Assembly: GCA_030040475.1 (NCBI GenBank)
Contig: JASHTQ010000059.1
Span: 1-37,745, forward strand
DNA length: 37,745 bases
Source: Streptosporangiaceae bacterium
GTDB taxonomy: Bacteria > Actinomycetota > Actinomycetes > Streptosporangiales > Streptosporangiaceae
Direction of reading: 5' to 3'
Below, piece by piece: positions 8,669 through 16,427 of this stretch. Made by a program: the position numbers and the translations under genes. Numbering within the stretch: position 1 is the stretch's first letter; each line of letters starts with the position of its first letter. The notes below the pieces were generated by a model. It had not been told where the DNA came from. It did not search any database and was given only the letters and a program-made list of their open reading frames with translations.

Positions 8669-8904
8669 CAGTCGTCCTGGCCTGCCAGGTGCCTGCGGCC
8701 GACGGCGGCAGCGGCGGCGTTAGAGTCGTCACCGGCGGTTCGCAGCGCCTCATCGATCTGCTGGGTGAGCGAATGCGAGGCAAGCTGGTCCAGGTAGCTG
8801 CGGGCGGCGCGGGCGAAGAACTCAGATCTGCTGATACCCAGTGCCTCCGCTTGCCTGGTGGCTTGCTCGTAAATGTCGCCGGGAAGCGAGATCGCTGTTT
8901 TCAT
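8665..8904 (-). CDS. Ribbon-helix-helix (CopG/MazE-type) antitoxin
   Basis: This 79-residue antitoxin begins MKTAISLPGDIYEQATRQ, the beta strand and first helix of a ribbon-helix-helix DNA-binding domain; SRSEFFARAARSYL forms the second helix. The C-terminal 30 residues would bind and neutralise the MazF-type toxin. I chose the ATG at 8904 because a -10-like TATACT ends 7 bp upstream (leaderless mRNA) and because the ribbon begins at this methionine. Confidence 0.85.
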   Translation of the reverse strand: MKTAISLPGDIYEQATRQAEALGISRSEFFARAARSYLDQLASHSLTQQIDEALRTAGDDSNAAAAAVGRRHLAGQDDW

Positions 8905-8911
8905 ATCTTCA

Positions 8912-8928
8912 GTATAACCGGGTATTAC
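8912..8928. promoter_or_regulatory. Promoter/operator palindrome of the MazEF-type module
   Basis: A 17-bp imperfect palindrome (GTATAACCGGGTATTAC on the plus strand, 13 of 17 positions symmetric) overlaps the TATACT -10-like box just upstream of the antitoxin start. The position suits autorepression by the ribbon-helix-helix antitoxin. Confidence 0.5.
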
Positions 8929-9051
8929 CTCGATTAGAATTACCAGGACGACGTCCTCTGCGCGGACTCTCATGCCTGCTGGTTCGCAGTTCGCGGAGGT
9001 TGAACTTACGCACTAGGCGCGGCCCGTAAAGTGGCCGCTGCTGGTCCGCTG

Positions 9052-9651
9052 TTACCGGAGGGGTTCAGCCGATGCTGCCCGCAGCCGGGCCACCGATCCG
9101 GCTGCGACCAGGACTGAGCCCACGGCCATCCTCGGCCTGCGCCGCTGCACGGCCCGGGCCGCCCGCAGGTCGCCAAACACGACATTCGGGGCTTCCATGG
9201 CGATCGCAAGCACCGTCAGCCGCCGCGGGTGGCGCAGCCGCCACGGCACGCTGATGACCACCCACGCTACCGGGGACACAAGGCCGCACCAGCGGAAGAA
9301 CCGCTCTACCCGGCGGGCCGCGGGTGTTTTCGTCCCGGCGGCAGCCGGGACCTTGGTGCCACGCTCGCGCATCAGGTCCCCTAGCAGCCGCTGGAAGTTC
9401 TGCTGAAACTCGGCCGCGGCCGGCGCTTCGGTGCCCAGGCCCCACGCCACCAGCCCGAAGCCAGCAGCGCCGACCCACTCCGCCAGGGCCCGCTGCCGCC
9501 GCCCGGCGGCCCAGTGCCCGGCCCCGGCGGCGGCCTGGACCACAACGGGGGAGACAAGGTTCACCCACATGAGCGTCGTCGAGGGCCTAACCCCGTCCAG
9601 ATGGGACAGGCAGACCAGCCGCAGCAGGGCCTTGTCGGCATCACCAGCCAT
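9052..9651 (-). CDS. Probable membrane protein of unknown function, 199 aa
   Basis: The start chosen is MAGDADKALLRLVC; the open frame extends further upstream but that stretch looks non-coding. Hydrophobic stretches such as VNLVSPVVVQAAAGAGHW, WVGAAGFGLVAWGLG, GLVSPVAWVVISVPW and RMAVGSVLVAAGSVA suggest several membrane segments separated by basic loops. I recognise no family. The neighbours give no hint. Confidence 0.5.
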   Translation of the reverse strand: MAGDADKALLRLVCLSHLDGVRPSTTLMWVNLVSPVVVQAAAGAGHWAAGRRQRALAEWVGAAGFGLVAWGLGTEAPAAAEFQQNFQRLLGDLMRERGTKVPAAAGTKTPAARRVERFFRWCGLVSPVAWVVISVPWRLRHPRRLTVLAIAMEAPNVVFGDLRAARAVQRRRPRMAVGSVLVAAGSVARLRAASAEPLR

Positions 9652-9999
9652 CCCGTCATTGTCGCCCGGGCGGCGCGCGCGTGCCAGCACACCGCCGGTG
9701 TCAGGCCCGCTCACCTGCACAAGGCCGCGAGCCTCAAGAGCGGAAGAAAGCGCCCCGTGACCGGGGCAGTCACAGGGCGATCCGCTGTGCCTGGATGTCC
9801 TGCTCCTGGCTCAGCGGGGCGGTCGCCGAGCGAGCTAGAGGCGCTGTATCCGTCGCGTGCGTGCTCCAAGACCTTCTAACGACAACTGACGTGCGCACTA
9901 AGGATGCCCAACTCGGGACCGCCAGCGCCATGCACTCGCATGCCGCCGGGAGCGCGGGCGGCTGGGCCTGCGGGAATCCCCGGCTGGTAGCGTGCTGCC
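9652..9999. other. 348-bp divergent intergenic region with one small hairpin
   Basis: It lies between the minus-strand membrane protein and the plus-strand nitroreductase. A perfect 6-bp stem with a 4-nt loop (GCCCCG/CGGGGC, 9752-9767) is present. No gene is recognised. A TAGCGT box 7-8 bp before the GTG at 10000 may be the -10 of a leaderless nitroreductase mRNA. Confidence 0.5.
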
Positions 10000-10605
10000 G
10001 TGGATTTCCAGGACGTTGTCCGGCGCCGGCGGATGGTCCGCCGCTATGACATGAACCGGCCGGTGCCTGCCGGGGTCGTCGACCGGATCGTGGCCAACGG
10101 CCTGCGGGCGCCGTCCGCGGGTTTCTCCCAGGGCTGGGGATTCCTGGTGCTGGACACCCCCGCCGACGTGGCCCGGTTCCGCGACGCGGTCCGCCCGGAA
10201 GATCACCCCGGGGGCTGGTTTGCCGCTAACGTGGATGCCCCGCTGCTGATCATCCCGCACTCGAACAAGGACGCCTACCTGGATCGCTACGCTCTGCCGG
10301 ATAAAGGCGTCACCGACCGGTCCGATGCCTGGTGGCCCGCCCCCTACTGGGACATCGACACCGGGTTCGCGGCACTGCTGATGCTGCTGACCGCAGTGGA
10401 CGCGGGGCTGGGAGCATGCTTCTTCGGGATCCCGGCCGGGCGGGTTGACGCGTACCGCGAGGCGTTCGGCGTCCCGGCGCACTTCACGCCGATCGGAGCG
10501 ATCTCCATCGGCTACAGCGACGAGACGCCACGCGACCTGAGCAGCCGCCGCAAACCTGAGGCCGAAACAGTCCACCGGGGCCGCTGGGGCCAGGCGGCCA
10601 CGTAA
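10000..10605 (+). CDS. Nitroreductase-family flavoprotein
   Basis: This 201-residue FMN-dependent oxidoreductase begins MDFQDVVRRRRMVRRYD, the family's N-terminal arginine-rich FMN-phosphate site. APSAGFSQGWGFLVLD follows, and AGLGACFFGIP marks the dimer-interface FMN contact. Members reduce nitro compounds, quinones or enones with NAD(P)H. It begins with GTG, apparently leaderless. It appears intact and monocistronic, sitting just upstream of the decayed integrase. Confidence 0.87.
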   Translation: MDFQDVVRRRRMVRRYDMNRPVPAGVVDRIVANGLRAPSAGFSQGWGFLVLDTPADVARFRDAVRPEDHPGGWFAANVDAPLLIIPHSNKDAYLDRYALPDKGVTDRSDAWWPAPYWDIDTGFAALLMLLTAVDAGLGACFFGIPAGRVDAYREAFGVPAHFTPIGAISIGYSDETPRDLSSRRKPEAETVHRGRWGQAAT

Positions 10606-10620
10606 AACCGCGTGGAAGGA

Positions 10621-10990
10621 AGGCTCATTTCAGCCATCGCTTGTTATCTCGCCTGGTGTGCCGGGCGCGGACTGGATCCGCTGACCGCGCGCCGCCTGGG
10701 ACTGGGGTGTATTTCCGGTGGATGCAGCAGCTGCGCCGGTTCAGGTAGCAATCCCCCGGACGCGGCCCGGTCCAGCTCAACAGCCGCGGCGCCCGGATGG
10801 ACCGGAACGCCGCCACTCGCCACCTCGCGCAACGGGCCGACATGCGAATTACCATCCCATATCCGCACATGCCCGGACATACTTCCATGACGACCATGCT
10901 GGATGCCGGGTAGACCTGTGCGATATCCCGATCGCCGCCCGGCACGCCGATCCCCGCACGACCACGCGCTGCGACAACCCGCAAGAACCT
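10621..10990 (+). pseudogene. Degenerate tyrosine recombinase (integrase) relic
   Basis: Four pieces of one integrase are recognisable in shifting frames. AWCAGRGLDPLTARR (from about 10650) and VYFRWMQQLRRFR then a TAG (about 10707-10748) are the N-terminal SAM-like domain. GPVQLNSRGARMDRNAATRH through TTMLDAG and a TAG (about 10767-10915) and VDLCDIPIAARHADPRTTTR (about 10912-10980) are the C-terminal catalytic part. Some 150 residues between them are deleted. Catalytic positions are ruined: the HxLRH box reads HMPGH, and the nucleophilic tyrosine after DPRTTTR is a cysteine. The gene is certainly dead. It marks a former mobile element next to the broken HigBA module. Confidence 0.8.
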
Positions 10991-10995
10991 CGATC

Positions 10996-11357
10996 GTCAC
11001 CCGAACTAAAGAGATCGAGTCTGAAGTCCGGTCCTGGCTGACCAGCCTTTCCGACCGCGGCTTCGGCCGGGTCGACTTCCTCGGCGGCCTGCTCGCCGAG
11101 CACGCCCAGGACCTCGGCGAGCCCTATCTCCGGCACCCCGGCGGGAAAGTCAGGGAGCTGCGGTTCCGCCTGCCGCGCCAGCTGACCAGGGTCACCTACT
11201 GGCTGGCACCGAGCCGGCGGGTGATATTACTGACGGTCCTCCGCAAGACCCGCGGCGCGGAGACCGCCGAGGTCGCCCGCGCCCTGCGCGCCCAGATGAC
11301 CCCGAGACCCGGCACAGCCGGGTCCACGACATATTCGACCGAGGCGGACTGACATGA
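10996..11357 (+). pseudogene. HigB/Gp49-type toxin, frameshifted and without clear start
   Basis: The body KEIESEVRSWLTSLSDRGFG through VTYWLAPSRRVILLTVLRKT is a typical phage-derived Gp49/HigB mRNA interferase. No ATG or GTG lies at the expected start, and the upstream open frame is integrase debris. Near 11290-11298 the frame slips. The expected C-terminus (ETRHSRVHDIFDRGGLT) is found in another frame and would end in a TGA overlapping the antitoxin ATG as ATGA, the usual arrangement. In the actual frame the protein ends 2 bp before that ATG with an unrelated tail. The toxin is therefore probably inactive or altered. Confidence 0.7.
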
Positions 11358-11649
11358 CAGACGAGCACACCGCATACGAAGAGCTCGCCCGCCAGCGCCG
11401 CGGCAGCGAGGACTACCGCCAAGGATACGCCGAGGCCCGCCGCGCCTTCCTGATCGGCCAGGCGGTCCGCGAACGCCCTCTGGCCCTGGGCCTATCCCAG
11501 ACCGAACTGGCCACCCGCGCCGGCATGACCCAGCCGCGCTCTCCCGGCTAGAAGCAGGCGGCGTCGTACCCACCATCCCGCTGCTGGAACGGATCAGCAC
11601 GGCCCTCGAGGCCGATCTCATCGTGGAGATGGCCCCACACGCTGCCTGA
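11354..11649 (+). pseudogene. HigA-type XRE antitoxin with a one-base frameshift
   Basis: The reading frame begins MTDEHTAYEELARQRRGS and enters a helix-turn-helix at LGLSQTELATRAGMTQP, then stops at a TAG at 11549-11551. The missing second half of the HTH and the rest (LSRLEAGGVVPTIPLLERI through IVEMAPHAA, stop at 11647-11649) continue in another frame. One base appears to be lost near 11534-11540 (CCGCGCT where CCGGCGCT would restore the frame). Sequencing error is the main alternative, but the partner toxin gene is also shifted. Confidence 0.75.
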
Positions 11650-11907
11650 CCCCAGCCAGGATCACGTCCCGTCAGTCCCTGCACTCGATTCTGTCGCGTA
11701 CAGAGCGTCCCTCGGGTCACCAGGGCCGACGGCAGGCTTGGTGACGTCTCCGCCTTTGCCGCTGGCATGGCACCAACCCTGCATCGTCACCCACGTCGGC
11801 AAGCTGCGGCATCTCCTTGTTGACACGCGCTACCGTGCCGTCAAGTCCCGCGACTCATCTCACATATGGGAGCTTGACAGGGCCTGCACGGCACGTTCAG
11901 GTGGGGC

Positions 11908-12711
11908 ATGGGGTTCATCGTTGAGCTCGCGGGCAGCGTGGCCGCTAACGTCATCTTCTGGGTCCTGCTGGGAATGATCTTCTGGGCAGCCAGTGCGACC
12001 GTGGCGCGGCGGTTCTCCCGGTTCTTCGGCCTGGCCCGGGCAGACACCGTGGCCGTCTACCTCTCTAACCTGTGGACTGCGCAGGCCAGCAAGAGGCCCG
12101 TCGGTTACACGATTGCCCTGCATGAGCTGCGGGCGGCGCAGGCGGCTGACAAGCTCTTCAGTTCTGCGCCGCTGCGCCTGCCAGACCTGGTGCGCGGCCT
12201 GGTCGATGCGCTGTGGCTCCGCGACCGGGTGCGGTGCCTGGTCGAGGTGAGCCCGCCCGAAGGGGAAGACGCCGAGCTAGACCGCAACCTGATCGTCGTC
12301 GGGAGCAGTGCGAGGAACTCGGTGCGCGCCAGATATGTCCAGGCCCGGCTTCCGACCGCCATCCTCACCGGAGAAGACCTGGTGCCTGCGGACTGGCCGA
12401 CGATCGAGCAGGCGCGGAGCATCACGGTCACGCGAGGCGGATCTCAGAGCACGATCAACCTCGCCGACGTGAACATGGCTCTGATCGAGAAGTGTCACGA
12501 CCCCGATCGCGGCACGACGGTTTTCTTCTGCGTCGGCATCCGCGGTGACAGTTCCTGGGCCGCGACAGAGTACCTCGTACGGAACTGGAAGCGCCTGGAC
12601 GCGGAATTCGGCAGTGCCGCCTTCGTCGTATGCCTCGGATTCCCGCGGACCGAGAAATACCTCAGCGGGTACAGAGAGCCACTTCGCATCAGCATCGGAA
12701 GCAGCGGATAA
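11908..12711 (+). CDS. Membrane-anchored protein of unknown function, 267 aa
   Basis: One N-terminal transmembrane helix (about residues 8-30, VAANVIFWVLLGMIFWAA) is followed by a soluble domain. The soluble part alternates strands and helices: NLIVVGSSARNSVRARYV at about 130-147 and TVFFCVGIRGDSSWAATEYL at about 205-225 look like Rossmann-type nucleotide-binding elements. I recognise no named family; a nucleotide-sensing role is only a guess. A Shine-Dalgarno-like GGTGGGG precedes the ATG. It is followed 134 bp later by the PD-(D/E)XK gene on the same strand. Confidence 0.55.
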   Translation: MGFIVELAGSVAANVIFWVLLGMIFWAASATVARRFSRFFGLARADTVAVYLSNLWTAQASKRPVGYTIALHELRAAQAADKLFSSAPLRLPDLVRGLVDALWLRDRVRCLVEVSPPEGEDAELDRNLIVVGSSARNSVRARYVQARLPTAILTGEDLVPADWPTIEQARSITVTRGGSQSTINLADVNMALIEKCHDPDRGTTVFFCVGIRGDSSWAATEYLVRNWKRLDAEFGSAAFVVCLGFPRTEKYLSGYREPLRISIGSSG

Positions 12712-12835
12712 AGCCGGACTGGATCACTGCATCTGCAGATCGCTTTCCCCGCCTGCCGATGCGATGGCTGCTGTCCGACCGAACGAGCACCGTATGGCAC
12801 CTCCTGCTCATCCGCCGCTGATGGGCGGTGCGAGC

Positions 12836-12840
12836 GGGAG
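12836..12840 (+). promoter_or_regulatory. Ribosome binding site deciding the start of the 12846 gene
   Basis: GGGAG lies 5 bp before the ATG at 12846, favouring it over the in-frame GTG at 12828. Confidence 0.55.
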
Positions 12841-12845
12841 CTTTC

Positions 12846-14036
12846 ATGTCTGGCTACGAACGTCAGCGTAGTGTTACCGGTGTGGCTGACGAACTGCTCT
12901 TTACCGTCGTAGGACCTGCCGCTGTGCCGGCTGAGCCGATCAGCCTCGCGGATGCCGGGCTGAAGGAGCGCGCCGACCTGCAGGAGTGGGTCATCGCGTA
13001 CCCTGAAATCCTCGGGTCGGGCGTGAAGGTAGTGACCTTTGAGTTCGACCGCTGGTGGAGCAGTTCTGGGCCTGGGCCGCAGGACCGCCTGGATGTCCTG
13101 GGACTTGACGCGGACGGTCGGCTAGTAGTCGCCGAGTTGAAGCGGGACAAGGCCCCGGACACCACGGAGATGCAGGCGATTAAGTATGCGGCTATGGTCA
13201 GCCGCTTCACGGTGGATTCTCTGGCCGAGCAATACGCCAGGTTCCGGACGGGCCGCGGTCTGTCGACCTCCACAGATGAGGCACTTGCCGAACTGCAGGC
13301 CCATGCGCCGGAGCTATCTCTTAAGTCGCTCCGGCAGCCACGCATCGTACTGCTCGCCCGGGAGTATCCGATGGTCGTCGCAGCGAGCGCTGTCTGGCTA
13401 TCCGAGATCGGTCTAGATATCACGCTGGTCCAGTTCAAGGCATACAGGGCGACTGCCACGGACAGTCTTGGTGCCAGCCACACGCAGGTGCTCATCTCGG
13501 TCAGCCAGCTCTATCCCGTACGTGACGTCGAAGAGTTCATGATCAGTCCCCAGCGCCTCCAAGCTCTGGAAGCTAAAGGCCAGTTGTGGGACAAAGAGAG
13601 CTACATTCAAGCAGCTCGTGATCGTTTCTCCGAAGCGGAGGTTGCCGTCATTCAGCAGCTTCTGGACGACGTGGACAGCCGGGGCATCAGGCACGGCTGG
13701 GGCAGATGGGCGACTCCTGGAGTATCCGGCCATTACCTCGTTGCCGGAATCGATACCACGGTTTGGATAATGAACCTCAGCAAGGCTAGCCTCGAACTGC
13801 GATTGATGTGGATAGCGAAGAGTCTCAAAGAGGGCGGTCAAGATTTTTCCCGTCTAGAGAAGGCAGCTGAGCTGCTAAGTGGAATCGCAGGAACTAAGCT
13901 AGAAGGGGCCGCTAATAAGGAATGGAAGGCATCCGTATTCCTTCCATTCGCTAATATCATTCCTGATCACATCCAAGGTGTCATATCAGCAATCGGCGCG
14001 ATTATTGACCCGATAGACACCGGCTATGTCGCATGA
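12846..14036 (+). CDS. PD-(D/E)XK nuclease-like protein of unknown role, 396 aa
   Basis: The N-terminal domain carries a PD-(D/E)XK core: a glutamate in AYPEIL (E54), an aspartate in DRLDVLGLD (D83), and E97-L-K99 in LVVAELKRDKA. This matches DUF91/NucS-like and related endonuclease folds. The C-terminal half (about 230-396) is helical and unrecognised. Base composition drifts clearly towards AT in the last 600 bp and beyond, unlike its neighbours, suggesting horizontal acquisition. It could be a single-gene defence nuclease, but no partner ATPase or methylase is beside it. Its neighbour, the membrane-anchored 11908-12711 protein, may be functionally linked. Confidence 0.65.
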   Translation: MSGYERQRSVTGVADELLFTVVGPAAVPAEPISLADAGLKERADLQEWVIAYPEILGSGVKVVTFEFDRWWSSSGPGPQDRLDVLGLDADGRLVVAELKRDKAPDTTEMQAIKYAAMVSRFTVDSLAEQYARFRTGRGLSTSTDEALAELQAHAPELSLKSLRQPRIVLLAREYPMVVAASAVWLSEIGLDITLVQFKAYRATATDSLGASHTQVLISVSQLYPVRDVEEFMISPQRLQALEAKGQLWDKESYIQAARDRFSEAEVAVIQQLLDDVDSRGIRHGWGRWATPGVSGHYLVAGIDTTVWIMNLSKASLELRLMWIAKSLKEGGQDFSRLEKAAELLSGIAGTKLEGAANKEWKASVFLPFANIIPDHIQGVISAIGAIIDPIDTGYVA

Positions 14037-14300
14037 CTTAAGTGGCCTTTTGGAGACTGAAGCACTACGGCGCACGAGAATACGTGCATCCATAGCTCCT
14101 ATATGAGTGCTTTGTCAATTCCAATGATAATCTGGGCCTCTGCTATCGGTGGGCAGGGATGCGCTTGTGATGGAACACTTACGTCATCGGCAGTCCGCGG
14201 ATCGGTTCTAGTGCCGCAGCAAGCAACGGTTGCCTCGCCGGGCGCCGCGGCAGCCGTCCGCGTGATTCCCTCCGCCGCCCTGATCCGGGCCTGTTGTCAT

Positions 14301-14348
14301 GATCGTGGGTCGTTGCTGCCCTTATCGGGGAGGTTTTGACCCACGATC
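14301..14348. repeat. 11-bp perfect inverted repeat
   Basis: GATCGTGGGTC (14301-14311) and GACCCACGATC (14338-14348) are exact reverse complements separated by 26 bp. It could be a terminator, the remnant ends of a small mobile element, or a regulator site. No transposase is visible. Confidence 0.65.
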
Positions 14349-14446
14349 CGGCCGGCGGCGGGTGGCAGGGGCGGGTGAGGCAGGTGAGATGTGGCGGTTG
14401 CGGCAGGTGCGATCCGCGGGGCGAACGTGTCCGGCCACGGCACTAG

Positions 14447-14731
14447 TTCGGGATCTACCGCAACACCATACGGGGCAACCTGATCGACACCGGCAACCAG
14501 TCGACCACGGACGTCAACGAGACCAACACCAACACCGTCTACGGCAACCTGGTCTGCTCCGGCAACGACCCGGCGGTGGAGTACGGCGACAGCAACGGGA
14601 CCCCCGACAAGGTCGGCGGCGACGCCACCGGCGAGTGCGGGTTCAACGTCCTGATCCCGAACCCGGCACCGGCCTCGGTCCCGGGCCTGACGAACTACCC
14701 GCTCGAGCACATCTCGGTGCACCTGCACTAG
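14447..14731 (+). pseudogene. 3' fragment of a secreted-type, Asn/Gly-rich (beta-helix-like) protein
   Basis: A 94-residue open stretch has no start codon and reads FGIYRNTIRGNLIDTGN, then NTNTVYGNLVCSGNDP, ending PLEHISVHLH and a stop. The repeated Asn/Gly turns (NTIRGNLI, NTVYGNLV) resemble right-handed beta-helix repeats of secreted proteins. The upstream part of the gene is missing. A possible continuation upstream lies in another frame (AIRGANVSGHGT). Near-identical 12-mers (GCACTAGTTCGG and GCACTAGTACGG) bracket the fragment. Confidence 0.5.
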
Positions 14732-14907
14732 TACGGCATTACGGCATTACGGCGATTCGCCCAGGTCCGTCCGGCCTGGCCCGGACGGACCTGGCCGGAC
14801 GGACCTGGGCGGCGGTGCGCACGGTGCGCACGGTGCGGCCGGGGCCGATTCCGCCGGCCCACCCCGGCCGCGCCAAGATGCGAATTAGGTGCGCCTTATA
14901 TGTCGTC

Positions 14908-15110
14908 CGTAGATAGTTAGCTACGCGAGGTAACTACGTACTCTAGGAGGGTTTGACCTGCGATAGGCTCTTGACGTAGATCATCTATCATGTGAGCATT
15001 AACCTGGCGATCAGGATGCCAGAGACATCTAGCATGAGCGGGCTATGCGGGCTAAGGTAATAACCCTTCGTGCGGGTGTGTGCTGCCCGCTTTCCCGCTC
15101 GGCCTATATA
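14908..15110 (+). promoter_or_regulatory. Candidate promoter/operator region of the biosynthetic operon
   Basis: Overlapping palindromes occur here: CGTAG/CTACG (14908-14925) and TAGTTA/TAACTA (14914-14936). TTGACC (14953) and TTGACG (14971) could be -35 elements, and TATATA lies about 15 bp before the GTG at 15125. An AAGGT...ACCCTT dyad near 15053-15067 only loosely resembles an iron box and has the wrong spacing for IdeR. No single promoter is convincing. Confidence 0.35.
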
Positions 15111-15124
15111 TGGCCTGAAGGGCG

Positions 15125-16411
15125 GTGACAGCGGTGGCTCATCAAGAGGTCGAAATTCTCGCCATTGGTGCTGGACCTTCCAATCTGGCTTTAGCTGTTG
15201 CGGTAGAGGAACTGGCCCCCGCCGAAATAGCGGCGAACACCCTGGTAATCGAAAAGCACGAGAGCATCGTGTGGCAACGGGGCATGATGCTGCCATGGAC
15301 GCAGAGCCAGGTGTCCTTCCTCAAAGACCTGGTCACCTTGCGCAACCCGCTCAGCAGGTTCTCGTTTGTTAATTACCTGCATTCGGTCGGCCGGCTGGAT
15401 GACTTCATCAACATGGGCAGCTTTCTGCCCTTCCGGCTGGAGATCTCCGACTACCTGCAGTGGGTGGCGAAGTCGCTGGCGCTCGTCCGAGTCGAGTACA
15501 GCCGGGACTGCACCCGGATCGAGCCCGTCTCGGCCAATGGCAGCGACTCGTCGGCCGGGTGGCTGGCCCGGATGGCCGACGGCTCGACAATCCAGGCGCG
15601 CAACTTGGTCATCGGCGCGGGCCGGGATGCGCACGTGCCCGCGGCCTTCGCCGGGCTGCCGAGGGAGCGAGTGATCCATAGCACGGAGTACTCCCGCCGC
15701 ATCGGGGACATCGACCCGCGGGAGCCGCATCGCGTGGTGGTGGTCGGAGCGGCGGAGAGCGCGGCGGAGATGCTGTGGGAGACCTACCAGCGTTTCCCGC
15801 GCGCGCAGTGCACGATGATCATCCGGTCGGCGGGGCTCGACTACTACCAGACGAGCAAGTTCACCAACGAGCTGTACTTCCCCTCCTACACCGATAAGTT
15901 CTTCTCCGCGCCCGAGCAGACCCGGGAGCAGGTGCTCCGGGCGATGCGGCTGACGAACTACGCCGGCGTGACCCCCGACATGCTGGACACCCTGTTCCGC
16001 CAGGTGTACCTGGAGCGGCTCACCGGCGAGCAGCGGCTGTCCATGGTCACGATGGTCGACGTCGAGGCGGCCGAGATGGTCGACGGCGAGATCGTGCTGA
16101 CCCTGAACGACAAGATGCGGGGCGGCCGGGACGAGCTCCGCTGCGACCTGGTGCTGCTCGGCACCGGCTTCGAGGGCAGGGCGCCGAGCCTGATCCGCGA
16201 CCTGGCCGACGCGTGCGGCATCGGCGACGTCCGGGTGAGCCGCAATTACCGGATGATCACCCCGCCGGACATCACGGCGGGCTGTTACCTGCAAGGAACC
16301 AACGAGGCCACGCACGGCATAGCGGACTCGCTGATCAGCGTGCTTGCCGTACGGGCCGGCGAGATCGTCGCCGATCTCCTCGAGCACCGCGAGGCCTTAA
16401 TGCGGGCCTGA
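15125..16411 (+). CDS. Flavin-dependent L-ornithine/L-lysine N-hydroxylase
   Basis: This 428-residue protein belongs to the class B N-hydroxylating monooxygenases (SidA/PvdA/IucD/KtzI type), which hydroxylate the side-chain amine of ornithine or lysine using FAD, NADPH and O2. The FAD motif GAGPSN lies at residues 15-20. QVSFLKDLVTLRNP and FSFVNYLHSVGRL (about 62-91) are the conserved substrate and flavin segment. The NADPH-binding motif reads GAAESAAE at about 208-215 where most family members have GxGQSAAE. LLGTGF near 340 is the C-terminal FAD signature. It starts with GTG behind a GAAGGGCG ribosome binding site. It is first in a six-gene operon, with the cupin gene 16 bp downstream. Ornithine versus lysine cannot be decided by eye. 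Confidence 0.9.
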   Translation: MTAVAHQEVEILAIGAGPSNLALAVAVEELAPAEIAANTLVIEKHESIVWQRGMMLPWTQSQVSFLKDLVTLRNPLSRFSFVNYLHSVGRLDDFINMGSFLPFRLEISDYLQWVAKSLALVRVEYSRDCTRIEPVSANGSDSSAGWLARMADGSTIQARNLVIGAGRDAHVPAAFAGLPRERVIHSTEYSRRIGDIDPREPHRVVVVGAAESAAEMLWETYQRFPRAQCTMIIRSAGLDYYQTSKFTNELYFPSYTDKFFSAPEQTREQVLRAMRLTNYAGVTPDMLDTLFRQVYLERLTGEQRLSMVTMVDVEAAEMVDGEIVLTLNDKMRGGRDELRCDLVLLGTGFEGRAPSLIRDLADACGIGDVRVSRNYRMITPPDITAGCYLQGTNEATHGIADSLISVLAVRAGEIVADLLEHREALMRA

Positions 16412-16427
16412 CCCATGGGAGTGTGTG

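Larger units (their letters stand above)
14037..15124. other. 1.1-kb region without intact genes, upstream of the biosynthetic operon
   Basis: AT-richer DNA at 14037-14200 has no recognisable gene. It is followed by an inverted repeat (14301-14348), a coding fragment (14447-14731), a GC-rich stretch with short tandem GGACCTGG- and GCGCACGGT-like repeats (14755-14840), and then AT-richer promoter-like DNA (14880-15120). Confidence 0.6.

Noticed and set aside
15050..15070. Possible IdeR/DmdR iron box upstream of the operon
   Set aside because: AAGGT and ACCCTT are present but the spacing and central bases do not match the 19-bp consensus, so iron control is not supported.
15191..16387. Minus-strand open frame of about 400 codons opposite the N-hydroxylase
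   Set aside because: Shadow of a gene with clear FAD and substrate motifs.
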